DNA of 50,402 nt from Cyanobacteria bacterium SIG27 (GTDB taxonomy: Bacteria > Cyanobacteriota > Vampirovibrionia > Gastranaerophilales > Gastranaerophilaceae), in assembly GCA_015152565.1 (NCBI GenBank), contig SUTT01000011.1:1-50402 (forward strand), read 5' to 3'. The notes beneath the pieces were generated by a model. The model saw only the letters and a program-made list of their open reading frames with translations. It was not told the DNA's origin and did not search any database. Position numbers and translations under genes: made by a program. Shown in pieces: positions 34,481 through 43,286 of the stretch. The number at the start of each line of letters is the position of its first letter. Within the stretch, counting starts at the first letter, position 1.

Positions 34481-35781
34481 AATTGCCCGCCTAGCGCTTT
34501 ATATAAAGTAAAATAATCATTTAATCTTTGCGCTCTAATGTATGCTAAAAGCTGTTGTTTTTGATTTAAAGAATTTTTATTTTGAAGATATTCAATATTA
34601 GATATTGTTCCAGCGTTTAATTTTCTTTTTGAAGCGATATAGTTTTGATATTCTAGTTCAACTTGATTTTTAGAATAACCTTGAGCTATGGTATCTTGTT
34701 TGATTAAGTTTAGCGCATTATTTATCTCTTTTATTGCGTTTAGCTCCCCTTGAAGATATTTTTCAAAAAGCTCATTATATCTTGCTTTTTTAATTTTTAA
34801 ATTTGCAATTTTTGCTCCACCTTTAAAAATATCTTGCGTTAAACCCGCAAGTAAATATGCAAAAGAAGAATCCCAATTAAAAAAGTTACCTTTGCCAGCA
34901 GTATCAAAACCTAAAAAACCAAAAACGTTAAAGCTTGGTAAAAAATCCTTTTTAGCTACTGTTATATCAATTTTAGCGCTTTTTAATTGGTTTTCAATTT
35001 CAATTAAATCAGGACGAGATGAAATCAAATTAAAATCAATGCAAGTTGGAATTTTTTCTTGATATTCAAAATCTTCTAAGTTCCCTCTTTCAATATTTTC
35101 ACTATCGTAAGCGCTTCTACCCAATAAAAGCGCAAAATTATAAAGATTTGTTTTTTGTTGTTTAATTAAATTTTCCAACAATACTTTTTGGGAATTTAAT
35201 TCAGAAAAAATATCATTTAAATCAATAAAACTAATTACTCCATAGTTAAATTTGTTTTTATTAAAATCACGATTTAATTCTTTATCTTTCACTATTTCTT
35301 TTTGAATTTTAATTAAATAATCAAAAAGCAAAATATTAATATATGTATTAGATAAATCAGTCAAAAGCGAAATATATGTTGCTTTTTGATTAGCAAGTGA
35401 AGCTTTGTATAGCTTTTTCTTGCTTTTAGTTTTATCTCTATTTTTTAATAAAAAATCGGGTTCATAACTTGCTCTAAAAGGTAAAATATATGAATTTCTT
35501 TTAATTAAAACATTCGTATCACCCGTAGGAACGCTTGCTCCAATATAATTGCTTCCAACAGATAATTCTGGAAGTTGTTTAGCGAATTGTGTTGAAATAT
35601 CATATCGAAACTGCTCTACTCGATAGTTTGCTTGTTTTAAATCGTGGTTGTTTTCCAGTGCTTCTTGAATATATTTTTCAAAACAATTATCGTTAAACCT
35701 ATGAAAAAATTCAAGATTTAAAGATAGTGCATTTGCTATAGAAAAAATTTGAAAAAATAAAATTAAAAACAACTTTCTCAT
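34477..35781 (-). CDS. TolC-like outer membrane efflux protein
   Basis: The 434-aa protein has a signal peptide (MRKLFLILFFQIFSIANALS) and the two-fold OEP repeat of TolC. First half: YIQEALENNHDLKQANYRVEQFRYDISTQFAKQLPELSVGSNY. Second half: ISSRPDLIEIENQLKSAKIDITVAKKDFLPSFNVFG. The helices end with the typical L-x-A-G-T-I-S-N-I-E-Y-L-Q-x-K stretch. It is the first gene of the exporter operon, so the channel is dedicated to it. A terminator at 35848 separates it from hppA upstream. Confidence 0.88.
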   Translation of the reverse strand: MRKLFLILFFQIFSIANALSLNLEFFHRFNDNCFEKYIQEALENNHDLKQANYRVEQFRYDISTQFAKQLPELSVGSNYIGASVPTGDTNVLIKRNSYILPFRASYEPDFLLKNRDKTKSKKKLYKASLANQKATYISLLTDLSNTYINILLFDYLIKIQKEIVKDKELNRDFNKNKFNYGVISFIDLNDIFSELNSQKVLLENLIKQQKTNLYNFALLLGRSAYDSENIERGNLEDFEYQEKIPTCIDFNLISSRPDLIEIENQLKSAKIDITVAKKDFLPSFNVFGFLGFDTAGKGNFFNWDSSFAYLLAGLTQDIFKGGAKIANLKIKKARYNELFEKYLQGELNAIKEINNALNLIKQDTIAQGYSKNQVELEYQNYIASKRKLNAGTISNIEYLQNKNSLNQKQQLLAYIRAQRLNDYFTLYKALGGQL

Positions 35782-35847
35782 ATAAAAATTTTTTATTATT
35801 TTAATATTTTTTTAAATTAGAAAGTTGACCTAAGCTAAAATATATAA

Positions 35848-35874
35848 AAATCCCTGCCAAATAGGCAGGGATTT
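35848..35874 (-). terminator. terminator of hppA
   Basis: Arms 35848-35858 and 35864-35874 (AAATCCCTGCC and its complement) lie just past the hppA stop, and keep its transcripts from the exporter operon. Confidence 0.85.
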
Positions 35875-35895
35875 AAAAACGAATTACTGTTTTAT

Positions 35896-38304
35896 TTAGC
35901 CTTTTTTAACAGGAATTCTCATTGCATAGAATGAACGCAATACAAATACCAATGCAATAACTAAGAATATTGCACCAACAATTTTAGAATGAGCTCTAAA
36001 TTGTTCTGAAATTGCAATTTCCATAGCCAATAAGCCAAATAATGTTGTAAATTTGATGATTGGATTCATCGCAACAGAAGATGTATCTTTAAATGGATCA
36101 CCAACAGTATCCCCTACAACAGTTGCGTCGTGAAGTGGTGTACCTTTTTGATTTTCCATGTTCACTTCAACAATCTTTTTAGCATTATCCCAACATCCGC
36201 CAGCATTTGCCATAAACACCGCTTGGAATAAACCAAACACTGCAATTGCAATTAAGTAGCTTACAAAGAATGAAACTGCTGAGTTGTTATTAACAGATGG
36301 AGAAGATAAGAATGCTAAAGCTAAAGCAAATGAGAACAATGCAACGAAGATGTTAAACATACCCTTTTGAGCATATTGAGTACAAATTTTAACTACTTCT
36401 TTTGAATTTTCTAAGTTTGCTTTTTTATCGTCAGCTTCGCCAAGTTTAATATGGTTTTTAATGTATTCAGTAGCAGAGTAAGCTCCTGTTGTAACAGCTT
36501 GCATTGAAGCGCCAGAGAACCAATAAATTACAGCGCCACCTGCGATAAATCCAAGTAAAGTATATGGATTTAGCATATTTAAAATACTTTCAGGAGTTAC
36601 ACCTAAAGTTTTTTGAATTACTAAAATTAAAGAGAAAATCATAGTAGTAGCACCAACTACAGCAGTACCAATTAATACTGGCTTAGATGTAGCTTTAAAT
36701 GTGTTACCTGCGCCATCATTTTCTTCTAGATATTTTTTAGCATTTTCAAAATCAGGTTTAAAACCATAAGCTTTTTCGATTTGCATTTCAATATCTGGTT
36801 GTTCTTCAATTAATGATAATTCATAAACTGATTGAGCGTTATCTGTAACAGGTCCATAAGAATCAACTGCAATTGTAACAGGTCCCATTCCCAAAAAACC
36901 AAAAGCAACAAGACCAAAAGCAAATACTGATGGATAAATCATAACATCAATAATATTTTGGCTTGCAAGATAAGCTAATCCCATTAAAAGAACAATAATT
37001 GCACCAATCCAAAAACCAGAAAAATTACCTGAAACAATACCAGATAAAATTGTTAAAGAAGCTCCACCTTCTTTTGAAGCTGTAACAACTTCTTTGGTAT
37101 GTTTTGCATTTGGAGAAGTGAAGATTTTTGTAGCTTCTGGAATTAGGGCAGCACCTAATGTACCACAAGAAATAATTAATGATAAAACTAACCATAAATT
37201 ATTTGGCATAGCTCCTAATAACCATTTTGAAACTCCAAATGTCATTAAAATTGACAAAATTGAAGTTAACCAAACAAGGTTTGTTAAAGGTGTTTCAAAG
37301 TCAAATTTTTTAGTTGTTCTTGCATAAAAACAAGTTACGAAATTATTAAACCAATAAGCAATGATAGAAGTTGCTATCATTAAAAATCTCATTGTAAATA
37401 TCCAAGCTAAAAGTTGGATTTGATATTGAGGGAATACTCCTAATAAAATGAAGCTTACAAGAGCAACGCCAGTTACACCATAAGTTTCAAAACCATCAGC
37501 AGATGGTCCAATTGAATCACCTGCATTATCACCAGTACAGTCTGCAATAACACCAGGGTTTCTTGGGTCATCTTCTTTGATACCGAATTGGATTTTCATT
37601 AAATCTGAACCAATATCAGCAATTTTTGTGAAAATCCCACCAGCAACACGAAGTGCACTAGCTCCTAAAGATTCACCAATTGCAAAACCAATAAAACAAG
37701 CGCCAGCCAAATGCCCTGGAACAAATAATAAAATGATAAGCATTAATATAAGTTCAACTGAAACAAGAACAACACCAATACTCATGCCAGCTTTTAGAGG
37801 TAAATTTAAGCAATGAATTGGTTTAGAGCGAAGCGCCATAAATGATGTTCTTGCGTTTGCCAAAGTATTCATTCTTATACCAAACCAAGCAACAAGATAT
37901 GAGCCTAAAATACCAATAATAGACCAAAGCAGAATTAAACCAACACCGCCAAAACCCATTTTTTCTAAGAAACCAAAATAATATGCAATACAAATTGCAA
38001 TTAAAATTTCCAATAAAATTAAAAATTTACCTTGTTGAACAAGATATGTTTTACAAGTTTCAAAAATCGTAGCTCCAACATTTTCCATTGCTGGATGAAC
38101 TTTGATTTTTTTGATTTTTGCATATTCAACTAAACCAAAAATTGCGCCAAATATTGCAACAGCAATACCAATCAAAAGCAAATTATAGCTTAGAGAATCT
38201 GATTTAATATCAGGAACAACTAAACTTGCTTCTGAAGCAAACATTGGTAGAGATGAAAGCAAAAGTGCACCAAGGGCTAAAAAGCCTTTAAAAAATTTTT
38301 TCAT
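35896..38304 (-). CDS. hppA: membrane proton-translocating pyrophosphatase
   Basis: The 802-aa protein hydrolyses pyrophosphate to pump H+ across the inner membrane. The substrate-binding segments are seen: DCTGDNAGDSIGPSADGFE, a second Asp-rich set near VTDNAQSVYE, and VGDTVGDPFKDTSS at the C-terminal end. The Lys in G-N-T-F-K-A-T-S-K replaces the Ala of K+-dependent enzymes, which suggests the K+-independent H+ pump type. About 16 helices; the N-terminus (MKKFFKGFLALGALLLSSLPMFAS) resembles a cleavable signal. I chose ATG 38304, with AAGGA eight bases upstream, over GTG 38310, which is too close to that site. Confidence 0.94.
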   Translation of the reverse strand: MKKFFKGFLALGALLLSSLPMFASEASLVVPDIKSDSLSYNLLLIGIAVAIFGAIFGLVEYAKIKKIKVHPAMENVGATIFETCKTYLVQQGKFLILLEILIAICIAYYFGFLEKMGFGGVGLILLWSIIGILGSYLVAWFGIRMNTLANARTSFMALRSKPIHCLNLPLKAGMSIGVVLVSVELILMLIILLFVPGHLAGACFIGFAIGESLGASALRVAGGIFTKIADIGSDLMKIQFGIKEDDPRNPGVIADCTGDNAGDSIGPSADGFETYGVTGVALVSFILLGVFPQYQIQLLAWIFTMRFLMIATSIIAYWFNNFVTCFYARTTKKFDFETPLTNLVWLTSILSILMTFGVSKWLLGAMPNNLWLVLSLIISCGTLGAALIPEATKIFTSPNAKHTKEVVTASKEGGASLTILSGIVSGNFSGFWIGAIIVLLMGLAYLASQNIIDVMIYPSVFAFGLVAFGFLGMGPVTIAVDSYGPVTDNAQSVYELSLIEEQPDIEMQIEKAYGFKPDFENAKKYLEENDGAGNTFKATSKPVLIGTAVVGATTMIFSLILVIQKTLGVTPESILNMLNPYTLLGFIAGGAVIYWFSGASMQAVTTGAYSATEYIKNHIKLGEADDKKANLENSKEVVKICTQYAQKGMFNIFVALFSFALALAFLSSPSVNNNSAVSFFVSYLIAIAVFGLFQAVFMANAGGCWDNAKKIVEVNMENQKGTPLHDATVVGDTVGDPFKDTSSVAMNPIIKFTTLFGLLAMEIAISEQFRAHSKIVGAIFLVIALVFVLRSFYAMRIPVKKG

Positions 38305-38405
38305 AAGCACTATCCTTCATAAAATACTACTATTCAAGGTAATTATACTATTTTAATTTTTTTTCACTTCCACTAATTGTGTTATTTTGTGATAACATGA
38401 AAAAA

Positions 38406-38998
38406 AAGTCGGCTAGTAGTTGCGCCTGAGTCGAGCGAACTTAGAACCAATGTTCTTAGTGAGCGAAGACGAAGGCATAGGTGTGCGCAGTGCGACGACG
38501 GCTGCGATGAGCAGGCGGCAAGCACGAAGCCGTACCCCATGTCGAGCAAACTTAGAACTAATGTTCTTAGTAAGCACAGGTGAGGAAAGTCCGGGCAGCC
38601 TAAATAGCAAATTTGCTTGGGAAACCCAAGTGCCCGTGAGGGTGAGGACAGTGCCACAGAAAAGAAGAATACTGTGTTCCCAAGCGTGCCTTGAGGAAAG
38701 GCACGCTGGAACCTTAGAAATCCGCCGTAGGATAATCGAGCTTTTGAGCGACTGCGTAAGCAAAAGCGAAAACAAGCGAGATACCCACAGGCGGAAAAAG
38801 GTAAAACCCAGTGATTGTGCAACGGCGAGGTAAGAGCTCACCACTGAAACCGTGAGGAATCAGGTATGGTAAACCCCGATTGGCTGCAAGTTTGAATTTG
38901 CAAGAAGGTGCTATTTCCGTCCTTAACAGGAATTGCAAGAAAATAACGCGCTAGATAGATAACTACTTTAATACAGAACTCGGCTTATACCCGACTTT
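38406..38998 (+). ncRNA. rnpB: RNase P RNA, type A, with enlarged P3 region
   Basis: Catalytic RNA of RNase P, which trims tRNA 5' leaders. The ends pair as P1 (38406-38412 with 38991-38997) and P2 (38415-38421 with 38961-38967), both perfect. The universal core is present: GAGGAAAGTCCGGGC (38582-38596), CCACAGAAA (about 38653), GGTAAACCCC (38868-38877) and ACAGAACTCGGCTTAT (about 38973). About 590 nt is long for the type A class (usually 350-450). The excess lies mainly between P2 and the CR-I motif, at 38430-38575, where a 35-bp hairpin unit occurs twice. This GC-rich stretch gives long spurious reading frames on both strands. A terminator follows. Confidence 0.95.
38430..38575 (+). repeat. 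paired 35-bp hairpin repeat inside rnpB P3
   Basis: Copies 38430-38464 and 38541-38575 match at 32 of 35 positions. Each contains ACTTAGAAC and GTTCTTAGT (8 of 9 paired) around CAAT or TAAT. Between them lie 76 bp of GC-rich DNA with further complementary stretches. Confidence 0.75.
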
Positions 38999-39022
38999 CT
39001 GCCTCATAAGAGGCAGTTTTTT
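38999..39022 (+). terminator. terminator of rnpB
   Basis: CTGCCTC (38999-39005) pairs with GAGGCAG (39010-39016), followed by six T. Confidence 0.9.
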
Positions 39023-39125
39023 AATTGTCAATTATTTAGAGTAATTTTTAATTAGGGCTTGTAATATATATATATATATTAGAATTTCATTTGGGTAGAG
39101 ATATTCAAAAACATCTTTACCATGC

Positions 39126-39208
39126 GTCATTCTGAGCGCAAGCGAAGAATCTAATAAAACAATTGCACCCTATTGCAATAGATTCTTCGGCTAAAGCCTC
39201 AGAATGAC
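39126..39208. repeat. MITE-like palindromic intergenic repeat
   Basis: The arms 39126-39153 and 39179-39208 are near-complementary (GTCATTCTGAG...GAAGAATCTA and its complement), and the middle carries ATTGCA/TGCAAT. A repeat with these arm sequences is dispersed in intergenic DNA of many unrelated bacteria, from memory. It contains no gene. It lies between rnpB and the prepilin gene. Confidence 0.7.
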
Positions 39209-39269
39209 AAAATTACATTATCATTTCATCATTCCAAGGATGTTGGTCTGAGGAATAAATGGAGTTCTT

Positions 39270-40004
39270 ATGGTTAAAAAATGTGCGTATTTCAAGGGTT
39301 TTACCCTTGCTGAAGTCATGATAGTTTTGACTGTCATTGGTGTATTAACTGCAATTCTTTTGCCTGTTGCAAGGCAATCTATGCCAGATGAAAATTTGAT
39401 GAAATTTAAAAAGGCTCATAACACCCTAGGCACAGTTATTCGTGAACTTGTAACGAGTGACAAGTATTATAAAGACGGGGATTTGGGGGTTATGCCTGAT
39501 GGAAACCTTGTTAATAACGCAACATATTTTTGCGAAACAATAGCGGACGTATTAAATGCGAAAAGTTTAAATTGTTCAAGTTTTGAGCGTTATAGTTATT
39601 CATATGTGCGTCGTGATTGGGACAGTTATGATGATACTTTAGATGTAAAATGCAAACAGATTCATTCATTTGTGGGGAATGAGATAATTTTACATGATAA
39701 CACAATATTTTATCAAGGTTCCCCAGCACAACATTTTGGATATATTGGCGTGCGCAATGATATTAGTGGTGATGCAACCGATGATAATTTTTCTTCTGAA
39801 GCTGCCAAAACTTCAAGATTATTTAATGGTACAGTCGGTGTAAATGCAAATAAATTTGATGATATGTATAAGGTGTTTTGCATAGATATCGATGGTTTAA
39901 ATTCTGGCGAAGACCCTTTTGGCTATGGCATTCGTGCTGATGGGAAAATTTTAACTGGGAAAAGAGCTGATGAGTGGTTGGCTAGAGAAATTAACCAAGA
40001 TTAA
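39270..40004 (+). CDS. type IV pilin-like / pseudopilin protein
   Basis: The 244-aa protein starts with a class III signal: KKCAYFKG before FTLAEVMIVLTVIGVLTAIL. Prepilin peptidase would cut after G10, and the conserved E+5 is E15. The long N-terminal helix is followed by a soluble domain with several cysteines, and a late D-x-D-G-L-N-S-G-E-D-P-F-G-Y-G segment. This segment resembles the Ca2+-binding or D-loop region of major pseudopilins. It could belong to a type II secretion or type IV pilus-like machine; no other machine gene is in the window. GGAG precedes the ATG. Gene stands alone. Confidence 0.85.
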   Translation: MVKKCAYFKGFTLAEVMIVLTVIGVLTAILLPVARQSMPDENLMKFKKAHNTLGTVIRELVTSDKYYKDGDLGVMPDGNLVNNATYFCETIADVLNAKSLNCSSFERYSYSYVRRDWDSYDDTLDVKCKQIHSFVGNEIILHDNTIFYQGSPAQHFGYIGVRNDISGDATDDNFSSEAAKTSRLFNGTVGVNANKFDDMYKVFCIDIDGLNSGEDPFGYGIRADGKILTGKRADEWLAREINQD

Positions 40005-40742
40005 ATTTGGTTTTTTGTACTTTGAAAATTGAATAAAATGTATTATTTTATACAAAATGTTTAAATATATCTTTTGTTTGGAACTAAAGTTCCAGTTCGT
40101 TTTCTTTTTCTTTTCTCAATCGCCGATAAAAGAAAAAGAAAACGCAACCAAAAGAAAAAGAAAAAACGGCTCGGCTGTATGTTGGCTACTAGTGGTGCAC
40201 TAAGCTCAAAATAGTTGCTTACGGCAACTCGCTTCGCTCAGACATACCTCACGCAACTATTTTTTACTAAGTGCACGCAAAAAACAAAAAATTAAAAATA
40301 TTTTAATAATCCTTTTTTAAATTTTTATCATCACATCAAAAATCGGAGAGAGCTTGTGACTTTTTGTTGAGTTTTGGTTTGATGCTTATTTTGTATGAGA
40401 TTAGCTTAATTACAAGCTCTCGACTGTTTTTTGAGTAGATAAAAATTTAAAAAAGAAGAAACTAACATTCAATCAAGCCGTGTTTTTCTCTTTTCCGTCT
40501 ACTTTTCTCTTTTTCGTCGGCGCATGAGAAAAGCGCGGAGCCGAGGTTAAGGCGAAAGCCTTAACTAAGCGACGGCGACGTAGAAATCTTTGATTTCACA
40601 GGAGCAAAAGAGAAAAGTAGACAAGAAACTTTAGTTTCTTTAAAACAAACTAGGGCGAAAGCCCTAAACAAAAAATAAATAAAATTTTGCATAAAATAAT
40701 ACATTTTATTCAAAAGCCAATTTTAAATTACGCAATTTTTTA
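40005..40742. repeat. 685-bp ORF-less palindromic element with 30-bp TIRs
   Basis: No gene is present here. Outer arms 40029-40058 and 40684-40713 are reverse complements at 29 of 30 positions. Inside, 40313-40329 and 40439-40455 are perfect 17-bp complements. 40348-40357 pairs with 40412-40421. Local hairpins include 40098-40113 with 40133-40148, and a Y-rich pair around 40498-40515 and 40608-40625. Both flanks share diverged A/C-T-A-A-A-G-T-T-C and T/A-rich arms. It looks like a non-autonomous inverted-repeat element or a long structured RNA. A clear short target duplication is not visible. Confidence 0.75.
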
Positions 40743-40770
40743 GTCGAGGAGTATATACTCCTCTTTTTTT
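40743..40770 (+). terminator. hairpin with T-run upstream of cysK
   Basis: GAGGAGTATATACTCCTC (about 40745-40762) is a perfect palindrome followed by eight T. It insulates cysK from upstream transcription. Confidence 0.75.
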
Positions 40771-40804
40771 TATGTAAAACCTATTGTTTTAATTTAAATC
40801 AAGC

Positions 40805-40823
40805 TATAATATTTTTAAGGAGT
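40805..40823 (+). promoter_or_regulatory. -10 box and ribosome site of cysK
   Basis: TATAAT at 40805-40810 and AAGGAG at about 40817-40822 precede the ATG at 40828. No riboswitch is visible before it. Confidence 0.6.
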
Positions 40824-40827
40824 AAAA

Positions 40828-41745
40828 ATGAAAATATATAATAATATTTTAGAAACAATTGGAAAAACTCCAATTGTAAAAATTAATAATCTAAATGACG
40901 GCAAGGCAAATATTTTTGCCAAAGTTGAATATTTTAATCCCGCAGGTTCTATTAAAGATAGAGTTGCACTTAATATGGTTGAGTCGGCAGAAAAATTAGG
41001 CTTGATTAACAAAGAAACGACAATAATTGAGCCAACAAGCGGCAATACTGGTATTGGTTTAGCCTTAGTTTGTGCTATAAAAGGCTATAAATTAATTTTA
41101 ACCATGCCGGAATCTATGAGTAAAGAAAGAAGAGATATTTTATCCATCTATGGGGCGCAATTAGTGCTAACTCCTGCGGAACTTGGAATGAAAGGTTCTA
41201 TTGATAAAGCAAATGAACTTGAAGGTAATATTAAAAATTCGTTCATTCCATCGCAATTTGAAAATCCATCCAATCCTTTAGCTCACTACGAAACTACAGC
41301 TTGTGAAATTTATAAGGATATGAAAGGTAAAATTGATATTTTGGTTTCTGGAATTGGTACTGGAGGGACAATTTCAGGAATTGCTAAATATTTAAAAGAA
41401 AAAAATAAAAATATTAAAATTGTTGGCTTTGAGCCCGAAAGTTCTCCAATGATTAGCGATGGAATTAGTGCTCCTCATAAAATTCAAGGAATTGGCGCTA
41501 ATTTTGTTCCTGATAATCTTTGGTGTGAACTTGTAGATAGTGTTTATAAGGTGCCTGATAATGATGCGATTGAATACGCCAAGCTTTTAGCAAAAAAAGA
41601 GGGATTGTTTTGTGGAATATCCTCTGGTGCTGCAATTTGGGTAGCTAATGAGTTATCTAAAAAAGAAGAAAACAAGAATAAAAACATAGTAGTCATTCTT
41701 CCAGATACAGGAATGAGATATTTATCAAGCGACATGTTTCAATAA
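40828..41745 (+). CDS. cysK: cysteine synthase (O-acetylserine sulfhydrylase)
   Basis: This PLP enzyme makes cysteine from O-acetylserine and sulfide. The PLP lysine is K43 in GSIKDRVA; the substrate loop is EPTSGNTGIG, the phosphate loop GIGTGGTISG, and the late SSGAA appears as ISSGAAIW. The length of 305 aa and spacing fit CysK; CysM is a close alternative. Serine acetyltransferase is not nearby. Single gene, with a terminator downstream that also serves gltX. Confidence 0.93.
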   Translation: MKIYNNILETIGKTPIVKINNLNDGKANIFAKVEYFNPAGSIKDRVALNMVESAEKLGLINKETTIIEPTSGNTGIGLALVCAIKGYKLILTMPESMSKERRDILSIYGAQLVLTPAELGMKGSIDKANELEGNIKNSFIPSQFENPSNPLAHYETTACEIYKDMKGKIDILVSGIGTGGTISGIAKYLKEKNKNIKIVGFEPESSPMISDGISAPHKIQGIGANFVPDNLWCELVDSVYKVPDNDAIEYAKLLAKKEGLFCGISSGAAIWVANELSKKEENKNKNIVVILPDTGMRYLSSDMFQ

Positions 41746-41772
41746 AAAAGCCCCATTGTGGGGCTTTTTAAA
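41746..41772. terminator. bidirectional terminator
   Basis: AAAAAGCCCC and GGGGCTTTTT pair around ATTGT between convergent cysK and gltX. Confidence 0.9.
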
Positions 41773-41774
41773 TA

Positions 41775-43211
41775 TTAAACCAGTTTTTCTACTCTTTTAA
41801 TGACTTCATCTTTTCCCAAGATTTGAATTGTTGCAACCATATCGGCTCCACGAGTTCTGCCGGTTAATGCTGATCTTATTGCCCACATTGTTTCTTTTGG
41901 TTTAAAGCCATTATTTTCCTTAAAGAATGTTCTAATGTCGCCTAGTTTATCGTGAATTTCATCGTGGTTATCAAAATCCCAAGTTTTTAATTCTTCTAGG
42001 AATTTTGGAAGAACTAATTTTGCAACATCACCCTCTAAAATTTCTTTTACTTCATCATAAATTGGCGCTTCAAAGAAATATTGAGTGTCATTTTCAAGAT
42101 CAGATAAAAGTGTAATTGGTTCTCTTGTAACTTCGATTATTCTTTCTAGTTTTTCTCTTGAATATTTTGAAGTATCGTATTTAGCTAAAAATGGAAGAGC
42201 TAGGTCTGTTAATTTAGAAATATCCATTTTTTTAATGTATTGACCGTTCATCCAATTTAATTTTTCATATTCAAAAATTGAATTTGAGCTTGAAACTTCG
42301 TTTATTCTAAAATCTGCTGCAATTTCATCAACATTTTTAATTTCTTGTGCGTCTGATGGCGCCCAGCCAAGTAGCGCAACGAAGTTTAACAATGCTTCTG
42401 TTAAATAACCCTGTTTAATGAAGTCTGAAACCGCAGTTGCGCCATGGCGTTTAGATAATTTGCTTCTATCTGGAGCTAAAATCATTCCTAAATGTCCGAA
42501 TTTTGGAACAGTTGCCCCTAGAGCTTCATAGATTAAAATTTGTTTTGGAGTGTTTGAAATATGGTCTTCACCACGAATAACGTGAGTGATTTTCATCAAC
42601 ATATCATCAACAACAACTGCAAAGTTATATGTTGGTGTGCCATTTGATTTCATAATTGCAAAGTCGCCAATCAATGAAGTATCAAACTTTAATTCACCCT
42701 TAACTAAATCATTAAAAATTAATTCTTTATAATCAACTTTAAAGCGAATTGATGGAACAATACCTTTTGCTTTTAGTTCAGCCTTTTCTTCTGCTGTCAA
42801 ATTCATACATTTTCTTGAATATTTGTATGGGATTTTTTTAGCCTCAGCTTCTTTGTGTTCTTTATCTAAATCTTCATTAGAGCAGAAACATTCATAAGCA
42901 TAGCCTTTGTCAATTAACATTTGAGCAAATTTAGGGTAAATATCAAATCTTTCAGATTGTTTATATGGACCATATTCGCCGCCAACATCTGGACCTTCAT
43001 CCCAGTTCAAACCAAGAGCTTTTAAGCTATCAAAAATATTTTGCTTAAAAGCTTCTGAGCTTCTATCAAGGTCTGTATCTTCAATTCTTAAAACATATTC
43101 ACCGCCCATTTTTTTAGCAAAAAGATAATTAAATAAAGCGGTTCTTGCTGTTCCAATATGTAAATTTCCTGATGGAGATGGGGCAATTCTAACCCTTACT
43201 TTTTCTGTCAT
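41775..43211 (-). CDS. gltX: glutamyl-tRNA synthetase
   Basis: This class I synthetase charges tRNA-Glu. The HIGH motif appears as HIGT (18-21) and the KMSKS motif as KLSKR in DRSKLSKRHGATA. The signature RVRIAPSPSGNLHIGTART is at the start and RIEDTDLDRS follows. The anticodon-binding helices fill the C-terminal half. A Cys-rich segment (CFCSNEDLD... RKC) may bind zinc. Full length at 478 aa. AGAGG precedes the ATG. It is divergent to hom with only 75 bp between. Confidence 0.96.
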   Translation of the reverse strand: MTEKVRVRIAPSPSGNLHIGTARTALFNYLFAKKMGGEYVLRIEDTDLDRSSEAFKQNIFDSLKALGLNWDEGPDVGGEYGPYKQSERFDIYPKFAQMLIDKGYAYECFCSNEDLDKEHKEAEAKKIPYKYSRKCMNLTAEEKAELKAKGIVPSIRFKVDYKELIFNDLVKGELKFDTSLIGDFAIMKSNGTPTYNFAVVVDDMLMKITHVIRGEDHISNTPKQILIYEALGATVPKFGHLGMILAPDRSKLSKRHGATAVSDFIKQGYLTEALLNFVALLGWAPSDAQEIKNVDEIAADFRINEVSSSNSIFEYEKLNWMNGQYIKKMDISKLTDLALPFLAKYDTSKYSREKLERIIEVTREPITLLSDLENDTQYFFEAPIYDEVKEILEGDVAKLVLPKFLEELKTWDFDNHDEIHDKLGDIRTFFKENNGFKPKETMWAIRSALTGRTRGADMVATIQILGKDEVIKRVEKLV

Positions 43212-43286
43212 GTTAAAATCCTCTTTTAATATAGTTTTTTCTAACTTAATACTACATCAAAAAAAATTTTATGTTATTATTTTTTT

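Noticed and set aside
38382-38938. Long overlapping reading frames on both strands in GC-rich DNA
   Set aside because: They coincide with rnpB, have no ribosome sites and give Arg/Ser/Leu/Cys-rich translations. The RNA's P1, P2 and core motifs explain the sequence.
39068-39081. Short TA dinucleotide run as a functional repeat
   Set aside because: About seven units in an AT-rich spacer; no structure around it beyond what composition predicts.
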